Positions 21,437 to 30,298 of a DNA stretch of 64,000 nucleotides are shown piece by piece. The notes under the pieces were generated by a model. It saw only the letters and a list, made by a program, of their open reading frames with translations. It made no database searches and was not told where the DNA came from. Source of the stretch: Pseudoduganella dura. GTDB taxonomy: Bacteria > Pseudomonadota > Gammaproteobacteria > Burkholderiales > Burkholderiaceae_D. The translations under genes and the position numbers were made by a program. Numbering within the stretch: position 1 is the stretch's first letter; each line of letters starts with the position of its first letter. The stretch covers positions 5,208,001-5,272,000 of the forward strand of contig NZ_WNWM01000002.1 in the NCBI RefSeq assembly GCF_009727155.1, written 5' to 3'.

Positions 21437-21994
21437 ATGAACCGCAGCCCATTTTCCAATACGGCGTCCGGTATCGCGCCTGGCATTGCGCCCGGCCTTG
21501 CCGATTTCGCCACCGCCGACCTGTGCGACGACAACGCCATCCTGCTCGAGGATGGCCGGCTGGCGGTGCTGCCGCCCGTGTTCCGCCATTTCGGCCGGCG
21601 CGAGCGCTTCGCCGGCCGCGTCGTCACGCTGAAGGTATTCGAGGACAACGCGCTGCTGCGCACGCTGCTGGAAACTCCCGGCGACGGCCAGGTGCTGGCG
21701 GTCGATGGCGGCGGCAGCCTGCGCCGCGCGCTGGTCGGCGGCCAGCTGGCGCTGCTGGCGCAGGATAATGGCTGGGCCGGCATCGTCGTCGATGGCTGCG
21801 TGCGCGACACGATCGAGATCGACAGCTGCGACATCGGCGTGCGCGCCCTGGCCGCGACACCGCAGCGCAGCGCGAAGAAGGGCGCCGGCGAGCGCAACGT
21901 GCGTATCGGGATTGCCGGCGTGCCCGTCAACCCGGGCGACTGGCTGTACGCGGATGCCGACGGCATGCTGGTGGCGCAGCAGCGGCTGGCCTGA
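21437..21994 (+). CDS. rraA: RraA family protein (RNase E inhibitor / HMG aldolase fold)
   Basis: This 185-residue protein has the RraA core: [31 protein letters not shown], and [13 protein letters not shown]. In E. coli RraA trimers bind RNase E and slow mRNA decay; close relatives are 4-hydroxy-4-methyl-2-oxoglutarate aldolases using the same fold and a G-x-x-R/D site. Sequence alone does not separate the two, but the isolated housekeeping position favours RraA. A TATAAT at 21403-21408 lies 28 bases before the start and may be its -10 box. Confidence 0.85.
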   Translation: MNRSPFSNTASGIAPGIAPGLADFATADLCDDNAILLEDGRLAVLPPVFRHFGRRERFAGRVVTLKVFEDNALLRTLLETPGDGQVLAVDGGGSLRRALVGGQLALLAQDNGWAGIVVDGCVRDTIEIDSCDIGVRALAATPQRSAKKGAGERNVRIGIAGVPVNPGDWLYADADGMLVAQQRLA

Positions 21995-22011
21995 CTGGTT
22001 TCGGCCGCTTT

Positions 22012-22040
22012 TTGGACCCTGCACGGTTCTCTGGGATAAT
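22012..22040 (+). promoter_or_regulatory. Sigma-70-type promoter of rlmJ
   Basis: TTGGAC at 22012-22017 and GATAAT at 22035-22040 are separated by 17 bases, close to the sigma-70 consensus. The pair lies 28 bases upstream of the rlmJ start and just after the rraA stop. Confidence 0.6.
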
Positions 22041-22068
22041 GGCGCCTCGAATCAATCCATAGAGAATC

Positions 22069-23001
22069 ATGTTCAGTTACCGCCACGCCTTCCATGCCGG
22101 CAATCATGCCGACGTCCTGAAGCACTTCGTGCAGCTCCAGCTGCTGCAATACCTGAACCAGAAGGACGTGGCGTACAGCTACATCGATACCCATGCCGGC
22201 GCCGGCCTGTATGCGCTGGACGGCGCGCAGGCGACCAAGACCGGCGAATTCGAAACGGGCATCGGGCCGCTGTGGGACCGCACCGACCTGCCGGCGCCGC
22301 TGGCCGAATACGTGAACCTCGTGAAAGCGATGAACCCGAGCGGCAAGATGCGCTATTACCCGGGTTCGCCGTACGTGGCCGAACAGGTGGCCCGCGAGAT
22401 GGACCGCCTGCGCCTGTTCGAACTGCACCCGGCGGACGTGCGGCTGCTGGCCGATAACTTCACCAAGCTCGAACAGCACCAGGCCGCGCAGGGCAGGCGC
22501 AGCACCGTGCGCGGCAAGCGCGTCATCATCAACAAGGCCGACGGCTTCCTCGGCGTGAAGGCGCTGCTGCCGCCGCCGTCGCGCCGCGCGCTGGTGCTGT
22601 GCGATCCGCCGTACGAGGACAAGCAGGACTACCGCAAGGTCAACGAGATGCTGGGCGATGCGCTGAAGCGCTTCCCCAGCGGTACCTACGCGGTCTGGTA
22701 CCCGGTGCTGCAGCGCATCGAGGCGCGCAATTTCGCCGAAAAGCTCAAGCGCCTGCCCGCGCAGAACTGGCTCAACGTGACGCTGACGATCTCGTCGCCG
22801 GGACCGGACGGCATCGCCCTGCACACAAGCGGCATGTTCATCCTGAACCCGCCGTTCACGCTGCTGGCCACGCTGAAGAGCGTGATGCCCTACCTGGTGC
22901 AGGTGCTCGGGCGCGACAAGGGTGCCACTTTCACGCTCGAAAGCGGCGATCCGGTGACGCCGCGTGTCCAGGACAAGGGGAATGTCACGCGGCGGTCATA
23001 A
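22069..23001 (+). CDS. rlmJ: 23S rRNA (adenine-2030-N6)-methyltransferase RlmJ
   Basis: RlmJ methylates N6 of A2030 in 23S rRNA. The 310-residue protein begins with the family signature MFSYRHAFHAGNHADVLKH, has DTHAGAGLYAL as the SAM-binding motif I, and VLCDPPYEDKQDY as the N6-adenine methyltransferase catalytic DPPY motif. It is about 30 residues longer than the E. coli enzyme, mainly at the C terminus (after VLGRDKGATFTLESG). It stands alone with its own promoter. The call is secure. Confidence 0.95.
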   Translation: MFSYRHAFHAGNHADVLKHFVQLQLLQYLNQKDVAYSYIDTHAGAGLYALDGAQATKTGEFETGIGPLWDRTDLPAPLAEYVNLVKAMNPSGKMRYYPGSPYVAEQVAREMDRLRLFELHPADVRLLADNFTKLEQHQAAQGRRSTVRGKRVIINKADGFLGVKALLPPPSRRALVLCDPPYEDKQDYRKVNEMLGDALKRFPSGTYAVWYPVLQRIEARNFAEKLKRLPAQNWLNVTLTISSPGPDGIALHTSGMFILNPPFTLLATLKSVMPYLVQVLGRDKGATFTLESGDPVTPRVQDKGNVTRRS

Positions 23002-23064
23002 ACTGATTGCCAATAAGTTAATGCTGGGTTAAGGTGGCGGCATCGTTTTCAAGCAGGTCCCTCC

Positions 23065-24342
23065 ATGACGCTGGCAGTTAGCCCGGATATTCCGATGCCA
23101 TACGCCAATCATTTTTTCCTGGCGCGGCAACCCATCCTCAATCGTTCCCAGCGGCTCGTGGCTTACGAGCTGCTGTACCGCAATGCCGATACCGGCGACG
23201 CGGACTTCACCGACGGCACGGCGGCGACCGCGTCCGTCATCGCCCATGCTTCCGAACTGGGCATGCAGCACGTGGTCGGCGAACAGCTGGCCTATGTGAA
23301 TGTCGACACGGCCGGCCTGATGAGCGACTTCATCCATTTCCTGCCGATCGACAAGGTCATCCTCGAAGTGCTGGAAACCGTCGAGGCGACGCCGGAAGTG
23401 GTGGCGCGCGTCGTCGAGCTGAAGCAGGCCGGCTACCGGTTTGCCCTGGACGACGTGGTCGGTGCCTCGGACAGCCTGACCAAGCTGCAGCCGCTGATGG
23501 ACGTGATCAAGATCGACATCCGCGGCATGGGCCGCGACGCGCTGGGCGAACTGACGCGGTCGCTGAAAAACCCGCGCCAGAAGCTGCTGGCGGAAAAGGT
23601 CGAGACCCACGAGGAATTCCGCCATTGCATGGACCTGGGGTTCGAATATTTCCAGGGTTATTATTTCGCCCGGCCGGTCATCCTTTCAGGCAAGAAGATA
23701 GCGCCATCACAGATGGCCATCATGCAGTTGCTCGACTTGCTCGCTTCCGATGCGGACCAGCGCGATATCGAACGCGGCATCAAGCTCGACCCCTTGATCA
23801 CGCTGAACCTGCTGCGCCTGGTGAACACGCCGGCCGTCGGCGCGCGCTTTCGCATCAATTCCGTCGGCCATGCGCTGGTGGTGCTGGGCCGGCGCCAGCT
23901 GCAGCGCTGGCTGCAGATCCTGCTTTACGTCAAAGGGCACCAGTACGATTCGCCGCTGCTGCAACTGGCCACCACGCGCGGCAAGACGATGGAAAACGTG
24001 CTCGAGCACCTGCGCCCGGGCGAACGGGTCGGCGCCGACATCGGTTTCACGGTCGGCATCATGTCGCTGATGGATACGCTGTTCTCGGTGGCGATGCCGG
24101 AAATCCTCGACAGCGTCAACGTGCTGGACGACGTGCGCGCCGCGCTGTTGCACCGCACCGGCAATTATGGCGATGTGCTGAAGCTGATCGAGCTCGTCGA
24201 GCAGGCGCAGGAAGGGCCGGAACTGACGGGCCTGCTGCACAGCCTGGGGCTGACTTCCTCCACGCTGTACGCGAGCCAGGTGGCGGCGTACGAGTGGATC
24301 AACGACTATGCCAGCGGCGTGAGCATTACGCCGATCCGCTGA
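23065..24342 (+). CDS. EAL-HDOD (YuxH-type) signalling protein
   Basis: The 425-residue cytoplasmic protein joins an N-terminal EAL domain (~15-205) to a HDOD domain (~205-400). The EAL part carries AYELLYR instead of EALLR, FALDDVVG in place of DDFG and IKIDIRG, EKVET. This pattern is usual for the YuxH family and suggests weak or absent c-di-GMP hydrolysis; the residues are conserved for scaffolding or binding. HDOD domains resemble HD phosphohydrolases without the metal pair and act in signalling. It probably integrates c-di-GMP-related regulation, but no partner is coded next to it. Confidence 0.88.
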   Translation: MTLAVSPDIPMPYANHFFLARQPILNRSQRLVAYELLYRNADTGDADFTDGTAATASVIAHASELGMQHVVGEQLAYVNVDTAGLMSDFIHFLPIDKVILEVLETVEATPEVVARVVELKQAGYRFALDDVVGASDSLTKLQPLMDVIKIDIRGMGRDALGELTRSLKNPRQKLLAEKVETHEEFRHCMDLGFEYFQGYYFARPVILSGKKIAPSQMAIMQLLDLLASDADQRDIERGIKLDPLITLNLLRLVNTPAVGARFRINSVGHALVVLGRRQLQRWLQILLYVKGHQYDSPLLQLATTRGKTMENVLEHLRPGERVGADIGFTVGIMSLMDTLFSVAMPEILDSVNVLDDVRAALLHRTGNYGDVLKLIELVEQAQEGPELTGLLHSLGLTSSTLYASQVAAYEWINDYASGVSITPIR

Positions 24343-24360
24343 CAGCCGGGCTGGCTTCGT

Positions 24361-25098
24361 CTACTGCGCCAGCAGTAAAAACACCGTCGGTTTCTTGTGG
24401 AAGTCCGGGCCGCGTTCGCCGGCCAGCGCGGTTTTCCATTGCGCCGCCGTCTGCGTGCGGATCGTTTCCGACGGCAGGCTGATATCCGTCGCCACGCAGA
24501 TCAGCGTGCCGGGCTGGCATGCGGCCACCAGCGCTTCGAGCAGGGCGCCGTTGCGGTAGGGCGTTTCGATGAACAGTTGCGTTTGCCTGTCGGTGCGGGA
24601 ACGCCCCTCGAGCTCCTTCAAGCGCTTCGTGCGCGTGGCGGCGTCGGTGGGCAGATAGCCGTTGAACGCGAAGCTCTGTCCGTTCAGGCCGCTCGCCATG
24701 ACCGCCAGCAGCAGCGACGACGGGCCCACCAGCGGCCGCACGGCGATGCCTTCCTTGTGTGCCAGGCGTACCAGGTCGGCACCCGGGTCGGCCACCGCCG
24801 GCACGCCGGCTTCGGACAGCAGGCCCACGTCGATGCCCTCGCGCAGCGGCGCCAGCAGGCCGGCCAGTGCCTCGGCCCTCGTGTTGACGTTCAGTTCGGT
24901 GATCGCGATTTCCTGCAAGGGGCGCGCCAGCGGGTGCACGGCGTGGATCAACTTCAGGTAGGCGCGCGCCGTCTTGGCGTTTTCGGCCACGAAATGCGAC
25001 AGCTGCGCCGTGAGCGCCTGCACGTGGTCGGGAATCACGTGGTTCAGCGCCGTGGTCTCGCCCAGGGTGTTGGGAATCAGGTAGAGGGTGCCGGGCAT
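24361..25098 (-). CDS. SAM-dependent methyltransferase, tetrapyrrole methylase fold (RsmI-like)
   Basis: A 245-residue protein of the tetrapyrrole-methylase superfamily: GTLYLIPNTLGE at the N terminus, VGLLSEAGVPAVADPGADLV as the SAM-binding stretch, RPLVGPSSLLLAVMASGL, and LFIETPYRNGALLEAL. These are the blocks of RsmI, which 2'-O-methylates C1402 of 16S rRNA, but spacing and the VIPDHV...LSHFVAENAKTAR insertion place it in a separate paralogous group seen in Burkholderiales. The target is therefore uncertain. The maf-type gene ends three bases upstream, so the two form an operon. Confidence 0.8.
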   Translation of the reverse strand: MPGTLYLIPNTLGETTALNHVIPDHVQALTAQLSHFVAENAKTARAYLKLIHAVHPLARPLQEIAITELNVNTRAEALAGLLAPLREGIDVGLLSEAGVPAVADPGADLVRLAHKEGIAVRPLVGPSSLLLAVMASGLNGQSFAFNGYLPTDAATRTKRLKELEGRSRTDRQTQLFIETPYRNGALLEALVAACQPGTLICVATDISLPSETIRTQTAAQWKTALAGERGPDFHKKPTVFLLLAQ

Positions 25099-25101
25099 GG
25101 G

Positions 25102-25722
25102 TCAGGAATGGGTGCGGAGTTGAAAGAAGGCGACGCCGGCGGCGCGCAGCATGCCGGTCAGCGCGATCAGCGGCAGGCCGGTCAGTGCGGTCGGGTCGGA
25201 AGAATCGATGCGTTCCAGGATCGCGATGCCGAGCCCTTCGTTCTTGGCGCTGCCGGCGCAATCGTAGGGCTGCTCGATGCGCAGGTAGGCATCGAGTTCG
25301 GTATCGGGCAGGTCGCGGAACTTGACGACGGTGCGGATGTCTTCCACCTGGCAGGTGCCGTCGCGCCCGTCCCACAGGCACAGCGCCGTGTGAAACACCA
25401 CCTCGCGGCCGCGCATTTTTTGCAGCTGGGCGAGAGCGGCGGCATGGCTGCCGGGCTTGCCGATCTGTTCATCGTCCAGCGTGGCCACCTGGTCGGAGCC
25501 GATCACCAGGCTGCCGGGGTGTCGTGCCGCCACGGCGCCGGCCTTGTCGCGGGCCAGCCGCAGCGCGGTGGCCGAGGGCGTTTCGCCGGCCAGCGGCGCT
25601 TCGTCGATGGCTGGCACGTCGACCGTGAACGGCAGTTGCAGCCGGCCGAGCAGCTCGCGCCGGTAGGGTGAGCTCGAAGCCAGGATCAGCGCGGCAGCGG
25701 GCGAAGGAAAGTTGTGATTCAT
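25102..25722 (-). CDS. Maf-family nucleotide pyrophosphatase (YceF-like)
   Basis: This 206-residue protein has the Maf signature LILASSSPYRRELLGRL, ARDKAGAVAARHPGSLVIGSDQVATLDD with the catalytic Asp, GKPGSHAAALAQL, and YDCAGSAKNEGLG near the end. The SSPYR start and the E-Q-P-Y-D-C-A-G-S block are those of the YceF subgroup, which hydrolyses m7GTP; the Maf dTTP/UTP subgroup differs here. It is divergent from yceD, as in E. coli where yceF and yceD are adjacent. The methyltransferase gene follows three bases downstream. Confidence 0.9.
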   Translation of the reverse strand: MNHNFPSPAAALILASSSPYRRELLGRLQLPFTVDVPAIDEAPLAGETPSATALRLARDKAGAVAARHPGSLVIGSDQVATLDDEQIGKPGSHAAALAQLQKMRGREVVFHTALCLWDGRDGTCQVEDIRTVVKFRDLPDTELDAYLRIEQPYDCAGSAKNEGLGIAILERIDSSDPTALTGLPLIALTGMLRAAGVAFFQLRTHS

Positions 25723-25880
25723 GGAAAGATTTTATTGTGGCGAGGCGCTTCGAATTGTTATATGCTCTGTGCGCCGTTGAATCGCGCAGCGGAATCGTGC
25801 GGCAAAGGCCGGAGATGGGGCCGGCATGCGACAGCTGGTTGAAAAAGGTTGAAAAAAGGTCTCCCGGCGCGCGCAAGTCT

Positions 25881-25910
25881 TTGACCGCGCGCTGAAAACC
25901 CTGTTATTAT
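25881..25910 (+). promoter_or_regulatory. Sigma-70-type promoter for yceD-rpmF
   Basis: TTGACC at 25881-25886 and TATTAT at 25905-25910 with an 18-base spacer give a good sigma-70 promoter 28 bases before the yceD start. A short direct repeat GGTTGAAAAA occurs twice just upstream (about 25837-25860). Confidence 0.65.
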
Positions 25911-25938
25911 CGCAGGTTTTCGAGGGAAGTTTTAGCCG

Positions 25939-26445
25939 ATGAGTGCTGCGATGAATGTCCAACTGATCGACGCCTTTGAATTCTGTCGGACGGGCGGCAC
26001 CCGCGAAGGCGAAACGCCGGTGGCTGACATGACGCGCCTCGTGCGCGATTGCGCATCGTCCGAAGGCGCCGTTGCCTGGAAGGCCGAGGGCGGCACGAGC
26101 AAGCATGGATTTCCGCAGATGCGCCTGGCCGTTGCCGGCACCGTGCACCTGACTTGCCAGCGCTGCCTGGCGCCGTTTGCCTACGAGATCGATTCCTCGA
26201 CCGTGCTGATGCTGGGCGAGGATGATGCCAGGGCCGATGAAATCGAAACGGTGGTCGACGACGAGACGATCGATGTGATCGTCGGCACGCGTTCGATGAA
26301 CCTGATGGACCTGATTGAAGACGAGGCCCTGCTGGCCTTGCCGCAAGCACCGAAGCACGACACCTGCCCGGACACGGCGCTGCTCGATTCGGTGCGCAGC
26401 GAGAAGAAGTCGCCTTTTGAATTGCTCAAGGCGCTGAAAAAATAA
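25939..26445 (+). CDS. yceD: YceD/DUF177 family protein
   Basis: The 168-residue protein has the DUF177 core: a HLTCQRCLAPF double-cysteine motif in the middle and an acidic EDEALLALPQAPKH tail region. The family lies next to rpmF across bacteria and is linked to 23S rRNA accumulation in plants and bacteria, so a ribosome-assembly role is likely. The cysteines may bind metal. Codon use is normal. The later ATG at 25951 is a possible alternative start. Function is inferred from family only. Confidence 0.9.
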   Translation: MSAAMNVQLIDAFEFCRTGGTREGETPVADMTRLVRDCASSEGAVAWKAEGGTSKHGFPQMRLAVAGTVHLTCQRCLAPFAYEIDSSTVLMLGEDDARADEIETVVDDETIDVIVGTRSMNLMDLIEDEALLALPQAPKHDTCPDTALLDSVRSEKKSPFELLKALKK

Positions 26446-26664
26446 AGATCAATGTATTGAGGGGCCGCGAAACGCCGCGCAGCGGATTTCCGGGGTTTCC
26501 TGAAGAACATGCCAATCGGGCTGCGAGTATTGGCATTGAGTGGTAACGCAGCAAGGTAGCGTAGCTAGGTCATGCCGATGCGCGATGCCACTGGGATACT
26601 CGATTTGCATGTATTTGCCGGTCGATTGTGTTAAAATTTTAGAACTTATGTATTAGGAGTCATC
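26446..26664 (+). promoter_or_regulatory. yceD-rpmF spacer with stem-loop and extended -10 promoter
   Basis: The 219-base spacer contains an 8-bp stem (26509-26516 with 26529-26536, ATGCCAAT/ATTGGCAT) that lacks a T tract. Near the end, TGTTAAAAT (26629-26637) is an extended -10 element without a well-placed -35. An AGGAG ribosome site follows just before rpmF. This suggests that rpmF and the fatty-acid genes have a promoter of their own besides read-through from yceD. Confidence 0.5.
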
Positions 26665-26847
26665 ATGGCAGTTCAGCAGAACAAGAAGTCCCCTTCGAAG
26701 CGCGGCATGCACCGTTCGCACGATTTCCTGACCGCCCCGAACCTGGCAGTCGAGCCGACCACCGGCGAAACCCACCTGCGTCACCACATCAGCCCGAACG
26801 GCTTCTATCGTGGTCGCAAGGTGCTGAAGACCAAAAACGACGAGTAA
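26665..26847 (+). CDS. rpmF: 50S ribosomal protein L32
   Basis: A basic 60-residue protein beginning [20 protein letters not shown], the standard L32 start, with [18 protein letters not shown] at the C terminus. The zinc-ribbon cysteines seen in some L32 proteins are absent, as usual for the C-minus type. It is followed by plsX as in E. coli, coupling ribosome and membrane-lipid genes. TAGGAG provides the ribosome site. The call is secure. Confidence 0.97.
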   Translation: MAVQQNKKSPSKRGMHRSHDFLTAPNLAVEPTTGETHLRHHISPNGFYRGRKVLKTKNDE

Positions 26848-26877
26848 TCGGCGTTTTGGTTTCGGCCAAAGACCAAA

Positions 26878-26923
26878 AGCGGTGCACGCGAAAGTTTTGT
26901 CGTGGCGCCGCTTTTTCTTTTTG
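26878..26923 (+). terminator. Putative partial terminator/attenuator between rpmF and plsX
   Basis: An imperfect GC-rich stem (AGCGGTGCACG at 26878-26888 with CGTGGCGCCGCT at 26901-26912) is followed by CTTTTTCTTTTT (26911-26923). Just before it is a second small stem (26854-26860 with 26872-26878, TTTTGGT/ACCAAAA) that shares a base and could compete. It would lower transcription of plsX-fab relative to rpmF. Stem imperfection makes this moderate. Confidence 0.5.
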
Positions 26924-27056
26924 CCGACCCCGAGCACCTTCCGGCATGCCGGGCTTTCGTGCCCATTCGCGCATGCTGTTTCCCGGCCTGCCGGGAATGT
27001 ATGTGTCTTGAAACCGCAGGCTCCGGCATTTTTGCCGGGATCGCATCTTGCCCGCA

Positions 27057-28100
27057 ATGACAATAAAAATTTCTATCGACTGCATGGGCGGTGACCACGG
27101 CCCGTCGGTCACCATTCCTGCCGCAATTTCCTTCCTGAATCGCGAACCCAATGCCGAGCTGATCCTGGTGGGCCTGGAGGACGTGCTCCGCGCCGAGCTG
27201 AAGAAGCATCGCGCCGGCGAGCATTCCCGTATCACCGTGCTGCATGCATCCGAACAGGTGTTGATGGACGATCCACTCGAAGTGGCGCTGCGCCGCAAGA
27301 AGGATTCGTCGATGCGCGTGGCCATCGAACAGGTCAAGGACGGCAAGGCCCAGGCCTGTGTCTCCGCCGGCAATACCGGCGCGCTGATGGCCGTGTCCCG
27401 CTATGTGCTGAAAACGATGACCGGCGTGGACCGTCCGGCCATCTGCGGCATCATGCCGAACCAGAAGGACGGCCCGACCTATGTGATGGACCTGGGCGCC
27501 AACGTGGATTGCGAACCGCACCACCTGCACCAGTTCGCCATCATGGGATCGGTGCTCGTGCACGCGATGGAGGGCATCGCCCGCCCCACCATCGGCCTGC
27601 TGAACGTGGGCACCGAAGATATCAAGGGCAACGAAGTGGTCAAGGCCACGTCGACGCTGCTGCAGGCCGACCACGAGCGCGGCAAGCTCAATTTCCACGG
27701 CAACGTGGAGGGCAACGATATCTTCAAGGGCACGACCGACGTGGTCGTGTGCGACGGCTTTGTCGGCAATGTGACGCTGAAAGGCGTTGAAGGCGTGGCA
27801 CGCTTCTTCAAGATGGTGCTGACGGCCGAATTCAAGCGCAACCCCATCACCATGCTGGGTGCGCTGATCGCCAGCAGTGCCCTCAAGCGCATTACGCGGC
27901 GCCTGAATCCTTCCCGCTACAACGGCGCCGGCCTGCTGGGCTTGCGCGGCCTGGTATTCAAGAGCCACGGCGGGGCGGATGTGGAAGCCTACGAGTGGGC
28001 GATCCGCCGCGCATACGATGCGGCGAAAAACGACGTGCAGCAACAGCTGGCGGACCTGATCGCCGAACTGATGCCACGCGAAAATACAACCATTGGGTGA
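27057..28100 (+). CDS. plsX: Phosphate acyltransferase PlsX
   Basis: PlsX converts acyl-ACP to acyl phosphate, the substrate of PlsY in glycerolipid synthesis; it is a peripheral membrane enzyme. The 347-residue product has [19 protein letters not shown] at the N terminus, [32 protein letters not shown] and a C-terminal [18 protein letters not shown]. The ATG at 27057 gives the family start ([12 protein letters not shown]); an upstream TTG is in frame but unsupported. fabH follows after six bases. Confidence 0.97.
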   Translation: MTIKISIDCMGGDHGPSVTIPAAISFLNREPNAELILVGLEDVLRAELKKHRAGEHSRITVLHASEQVLMDDPLEVALRRKKDSSMRVAIEQVKDGKAQACVSAGNTGALMAVSRYVLKTMTGVDRPAICGIMPNQKDGPTYVMDLGANVDCEPHHLHQFAIMGSVLVHAMEGIARPTIGLLNVGTEDIKGNEVVKATSTLLQADHERGKLNFHGNVEGNDIFKGTTDVVVCDGFVGNVTLKGVEGVARFFKMVLTAEFKRNPITMLGALIASSALKRITRRLNPSRYNGAGLLGLRGLVFKSHGGADVEAYEWAIRRAYDAAKNDVQQQLADLIAELMPRENTTIG

Positions 28101-28106
28101 GACGGC

Positions 28107-29093
28107 ATGACTCTGTACAGCAAAATCATCGGCACGGGCAGCTACTTGCCCGAACAACGCGTGACGAACGGCGACCTGACCGCGCAACTGGCGGCCAAGG
28201 GCATCGAAACGTCCGACGAGTGGATTTCCTCCCGTAGCGGTATCTCGGCGCGCCATTACGCGGCGCCGGAACAGGTATCTTCCGATCTCGCGGTGCACGC
28301 TGCCCGGCGCGCGCTGGAGATGGCGCAACTGCAGCCGAACGACATCGACCTGATCCTTGTCGCCAGCTCCACGCCGGATTTCTTCGGCAGCTTCCCCAGC
28401 ACCGCCTGCATCGTGCAGCGCAAGCTGGGCATGACCAACACGAGCGCCGCCATGGATGTGCAGGCCGTGTGCAGCGGCTTCGTCTACGCGCTGGCCTCGG
28501 CGGACAGCTTCATCAAGTCCGGCATGCACAAGAACGTGCTGGTGATCGGCTCGGAAGTGTTTTCGCGCATCCTCAACTTCGAAGACCGCACCACCTGCGT
28601 GCTGTTCGGCGACGGTGCCGGCGCCGTGGTGCTGAGCGCTTCCAGCGAGCCGGGCATCCTGGCCTGCAAGCTGCACGCGGATGGCCGCCATTCCGACATT
28701 CTTTCCGTGCCCGGCAATGTGGCCGGCGGGGCGGTGGCGGGCAGCGCCTTCCTGTACATGGATGGCCAGGCCGTGTTCAAGCTGGCGGTGACCGTGCTGG
28801 AAAAAGTCGCCAACGAAGCGCTCGAGGCGGCCGGCATGACGAGCGACCAGATCGACTGGCTGGTCCCGCACCAGGCCAATATCCGCATCATGAACGGCAC
28901 TGCGAAAAAGCTGGGCCTGCCGCTGGACAAGATGGTCGTCACCGTCGACCAGCATGGCAACACGTCGGCCGCCTCGATCCCGCTGGCGCTCGATACCGCC
29001 GTGCGCGACGGCCGCGTGAAGAAGGGCGATGTCGTGATGATGGAAGGCGTCGGCGGCGGCTTCACGTGGGGCGCCGTCCTGGCGAGGATGTAG
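28107..29093 (+). CDS. fabH: 3-oxoacyl-ACP synthase III FabH
   Basis: FabH starts fatty-acid synthesis by condensing acetyl-CoA with malonyl-ACP. The 328-residue thiolase-fold protein has the catalytic triad C122 (VQAVCSGF), H255 (VPHQANIRI) and N285 (QHGNTSAAS), plus the terminal [10 protein letters not shown]. Length is typical. It follows plsX by six bases. The stop codon lies inside the first unit of an imperfect tandem duplication (29088-29177). Confidence 0.97.
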   Translation: MTLYSKIIGTGSYLPEQRVTNGDLTAQLAAKGIETSDEWISSRSGISARHYAAPEQVSSDLAVHAARRALEMAQLQPNDIDLILVASSTPDFFGSFPSTACIVQRKLGMTNTSAAMDVQAVCSGFVYALASADSFIKSGMHKNVLVIGSEVFSRILNFEDRTTCVLFGDGAGAVVLSASSEPGILACKLHADGRHSDILSVPGNVAGGAVAGSAFLYMDGQAVFKLAVTVLEKVANEALEAAGMTSDQIDWLVPHQANIRIMNGTAKKLGLPLDKMVVTVDQHGNTSAASIPLALDTAVRDGRVKKGDVVMMEGVGGGFTWGAVLARM

Positions 29094-29177
29094 GAATAGA
29101 TGGTTTTACCTCTCGCCGGGACTTGGCGGGGATGCAGGAAATAGTTGGCTTTGCCTTCTCGCGGGAACCTGGCGGAG
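29088..29177 (+). repeat. Imperfect 45-bp tandem duplication across the fabH stop
   Basis: The sequence starting ATGTAGGAATAGATGGTTTT (29088) is repeated as ATGCAGGAAATAGTTGGCTT (29132), each unit continuing with a CTCGC-GGGA-TTGGCGG-type end; the third unit begins but breaks off (GGAGAGGTAAGCTGTAGG). The outer edges also form an inverted pair (TTACCTCTC near 29106 and GAGAGGTAA near 29174). The rest of the spacer to fabD holds TGTACAAT near 29209-29216, a possible extended -10 box. Confidence 0.65.
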
Positions 29178-29291
29178 AGGTAAGCTGTAGGTGGAATACA
29201 AACGGCGGTGTACAATGCGCGCCGTTTTAGAATTGTTGCTCTAAACGCGGATGCGCCCCGGCGCGTCCGCTTTTCATAACGAGAACACACC

Positions 29292-30233
29292 ATGACCCAA
29301 TTCGCATTTGTATTCCCCGGCCAGGGTTCCCAGGCCGTGGCCATGATGGCCGGCTTCAACGGCAATCCGGTCGTCGAGCAGACGATCGCCGAAGCGTCGG
29401 ACGCGCTGCAGTTCGACCTCGGCAAGCTGATCGCCGAAGGCCCGAAGGAAGAACTCGATCTCACCACCAATACCCAGCCGGTCATGCTGACCGCCGCCGT
29501 CGCCGTGTACCGCGCATGGATCGCGGCCGGCGGCGCCGTACCAAAGGTCGTGGCCGGCCACAGCCTGGGCGAATACTCGGCGCTGGTGGCTGCCGGCGTG
29601 ATTCCGTTCAAGGATGCCGTGCCGCTGGTGCGCTTCCGCGCGCAGGCCATGCAGGAAGCGGTACCGGTGGGGCAGGGCACGATGGCTGTCGTGCTCGGCC
29701 TGTCCGACGACGACGTGCGCGCCGCCTGCGCCGAAGCCGTGGCCGCCGATCCCACCCAGGTCGTGGAAGCCGTCAACTACAACGCGCCGGCACAGGTCGT
29801 GATCGCCGGCCACACCGCCGGTGTCGAGAAGGCTTGCGAGATCGCCAAGGCCAAGGGTGCGAAACGGGCGATGCGGCTGCCGGTGTCGGCACCATTCCAC
29901 TCGTCGCTGCTCAAACCGGCGTCGGACCGCTTGCGCGAATACATGGATGGCATTCATTTCAATGCGCCGCAGATCGATTTGATCAATAACGTTGATGTTG
30001 CCGTGCTGCATGATCCTGGAAGCATCAAGGACGCGCTGGTGCGCCAGGCCGCGAGCCCGGTGCGCTGGGTCGAGACGATGCAGAAAGTGGCGGCGGGCGG
30101 CATCACCCAGGTGATCGAATGCGGTCCGGGCAAGGTGCTGATGGGATTGACGAAACGCATCGACCCCGCCCTGGCCGGCGATGCCATCACCGACCAGGCT
30201 TCGCTGGAGCGGCTGCTGGCGGCACTGAAGTAA
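29292..30233 (+). CDS. fabD: Malonyl CoA-ACP transacylase FabD
   Basis: FabD loads malonate onto ACP. The 313-residue protein shows FVFPGQGSQ at the start, the nucleophile elbow GHSLGEY with S91, a VRFRAQAMQEAVP block with the substrate arginine, and PVSAPFHSSLL with the catalytic histidine. It is the third gene of the fab operon; a possible promoter lies in the 198-base spacer upstream. Confidence 0.97.
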   Translation: MTQFAFVFPGQGSQAVAMMAGFNGNPVVEQTIAEASDALQFDLGKLIAEGPKEELDLTTNTQPVMLTAAVAVYRAWIAAGGAVPKVVAGHSLGEYSALVAAGVIPFKDAVPLVRFRAQAMQEAVPVGQGTMAVVLGLSDDDVRAACAEAVAADPTQVVEAVNYNAPAQVVIAGHTAGVEKACEIAKAKGAKRAMRLPVSAPFHSSLLKPASDRLREYMDGIHFNAPQIDLINNVDVAVLHDPGSIKDALVRQAASPVRWVETMQKVAAGGITQVIECGPGKVLMGLTKRIDPALAGDAITDQASLERLLAALK

Positions 30234-30298
30234 GCTGCCGCGTCGATGCGGCACGCATTGAGGCCGAACCTCAGGCTGAACAACAACAAAGGATGATT

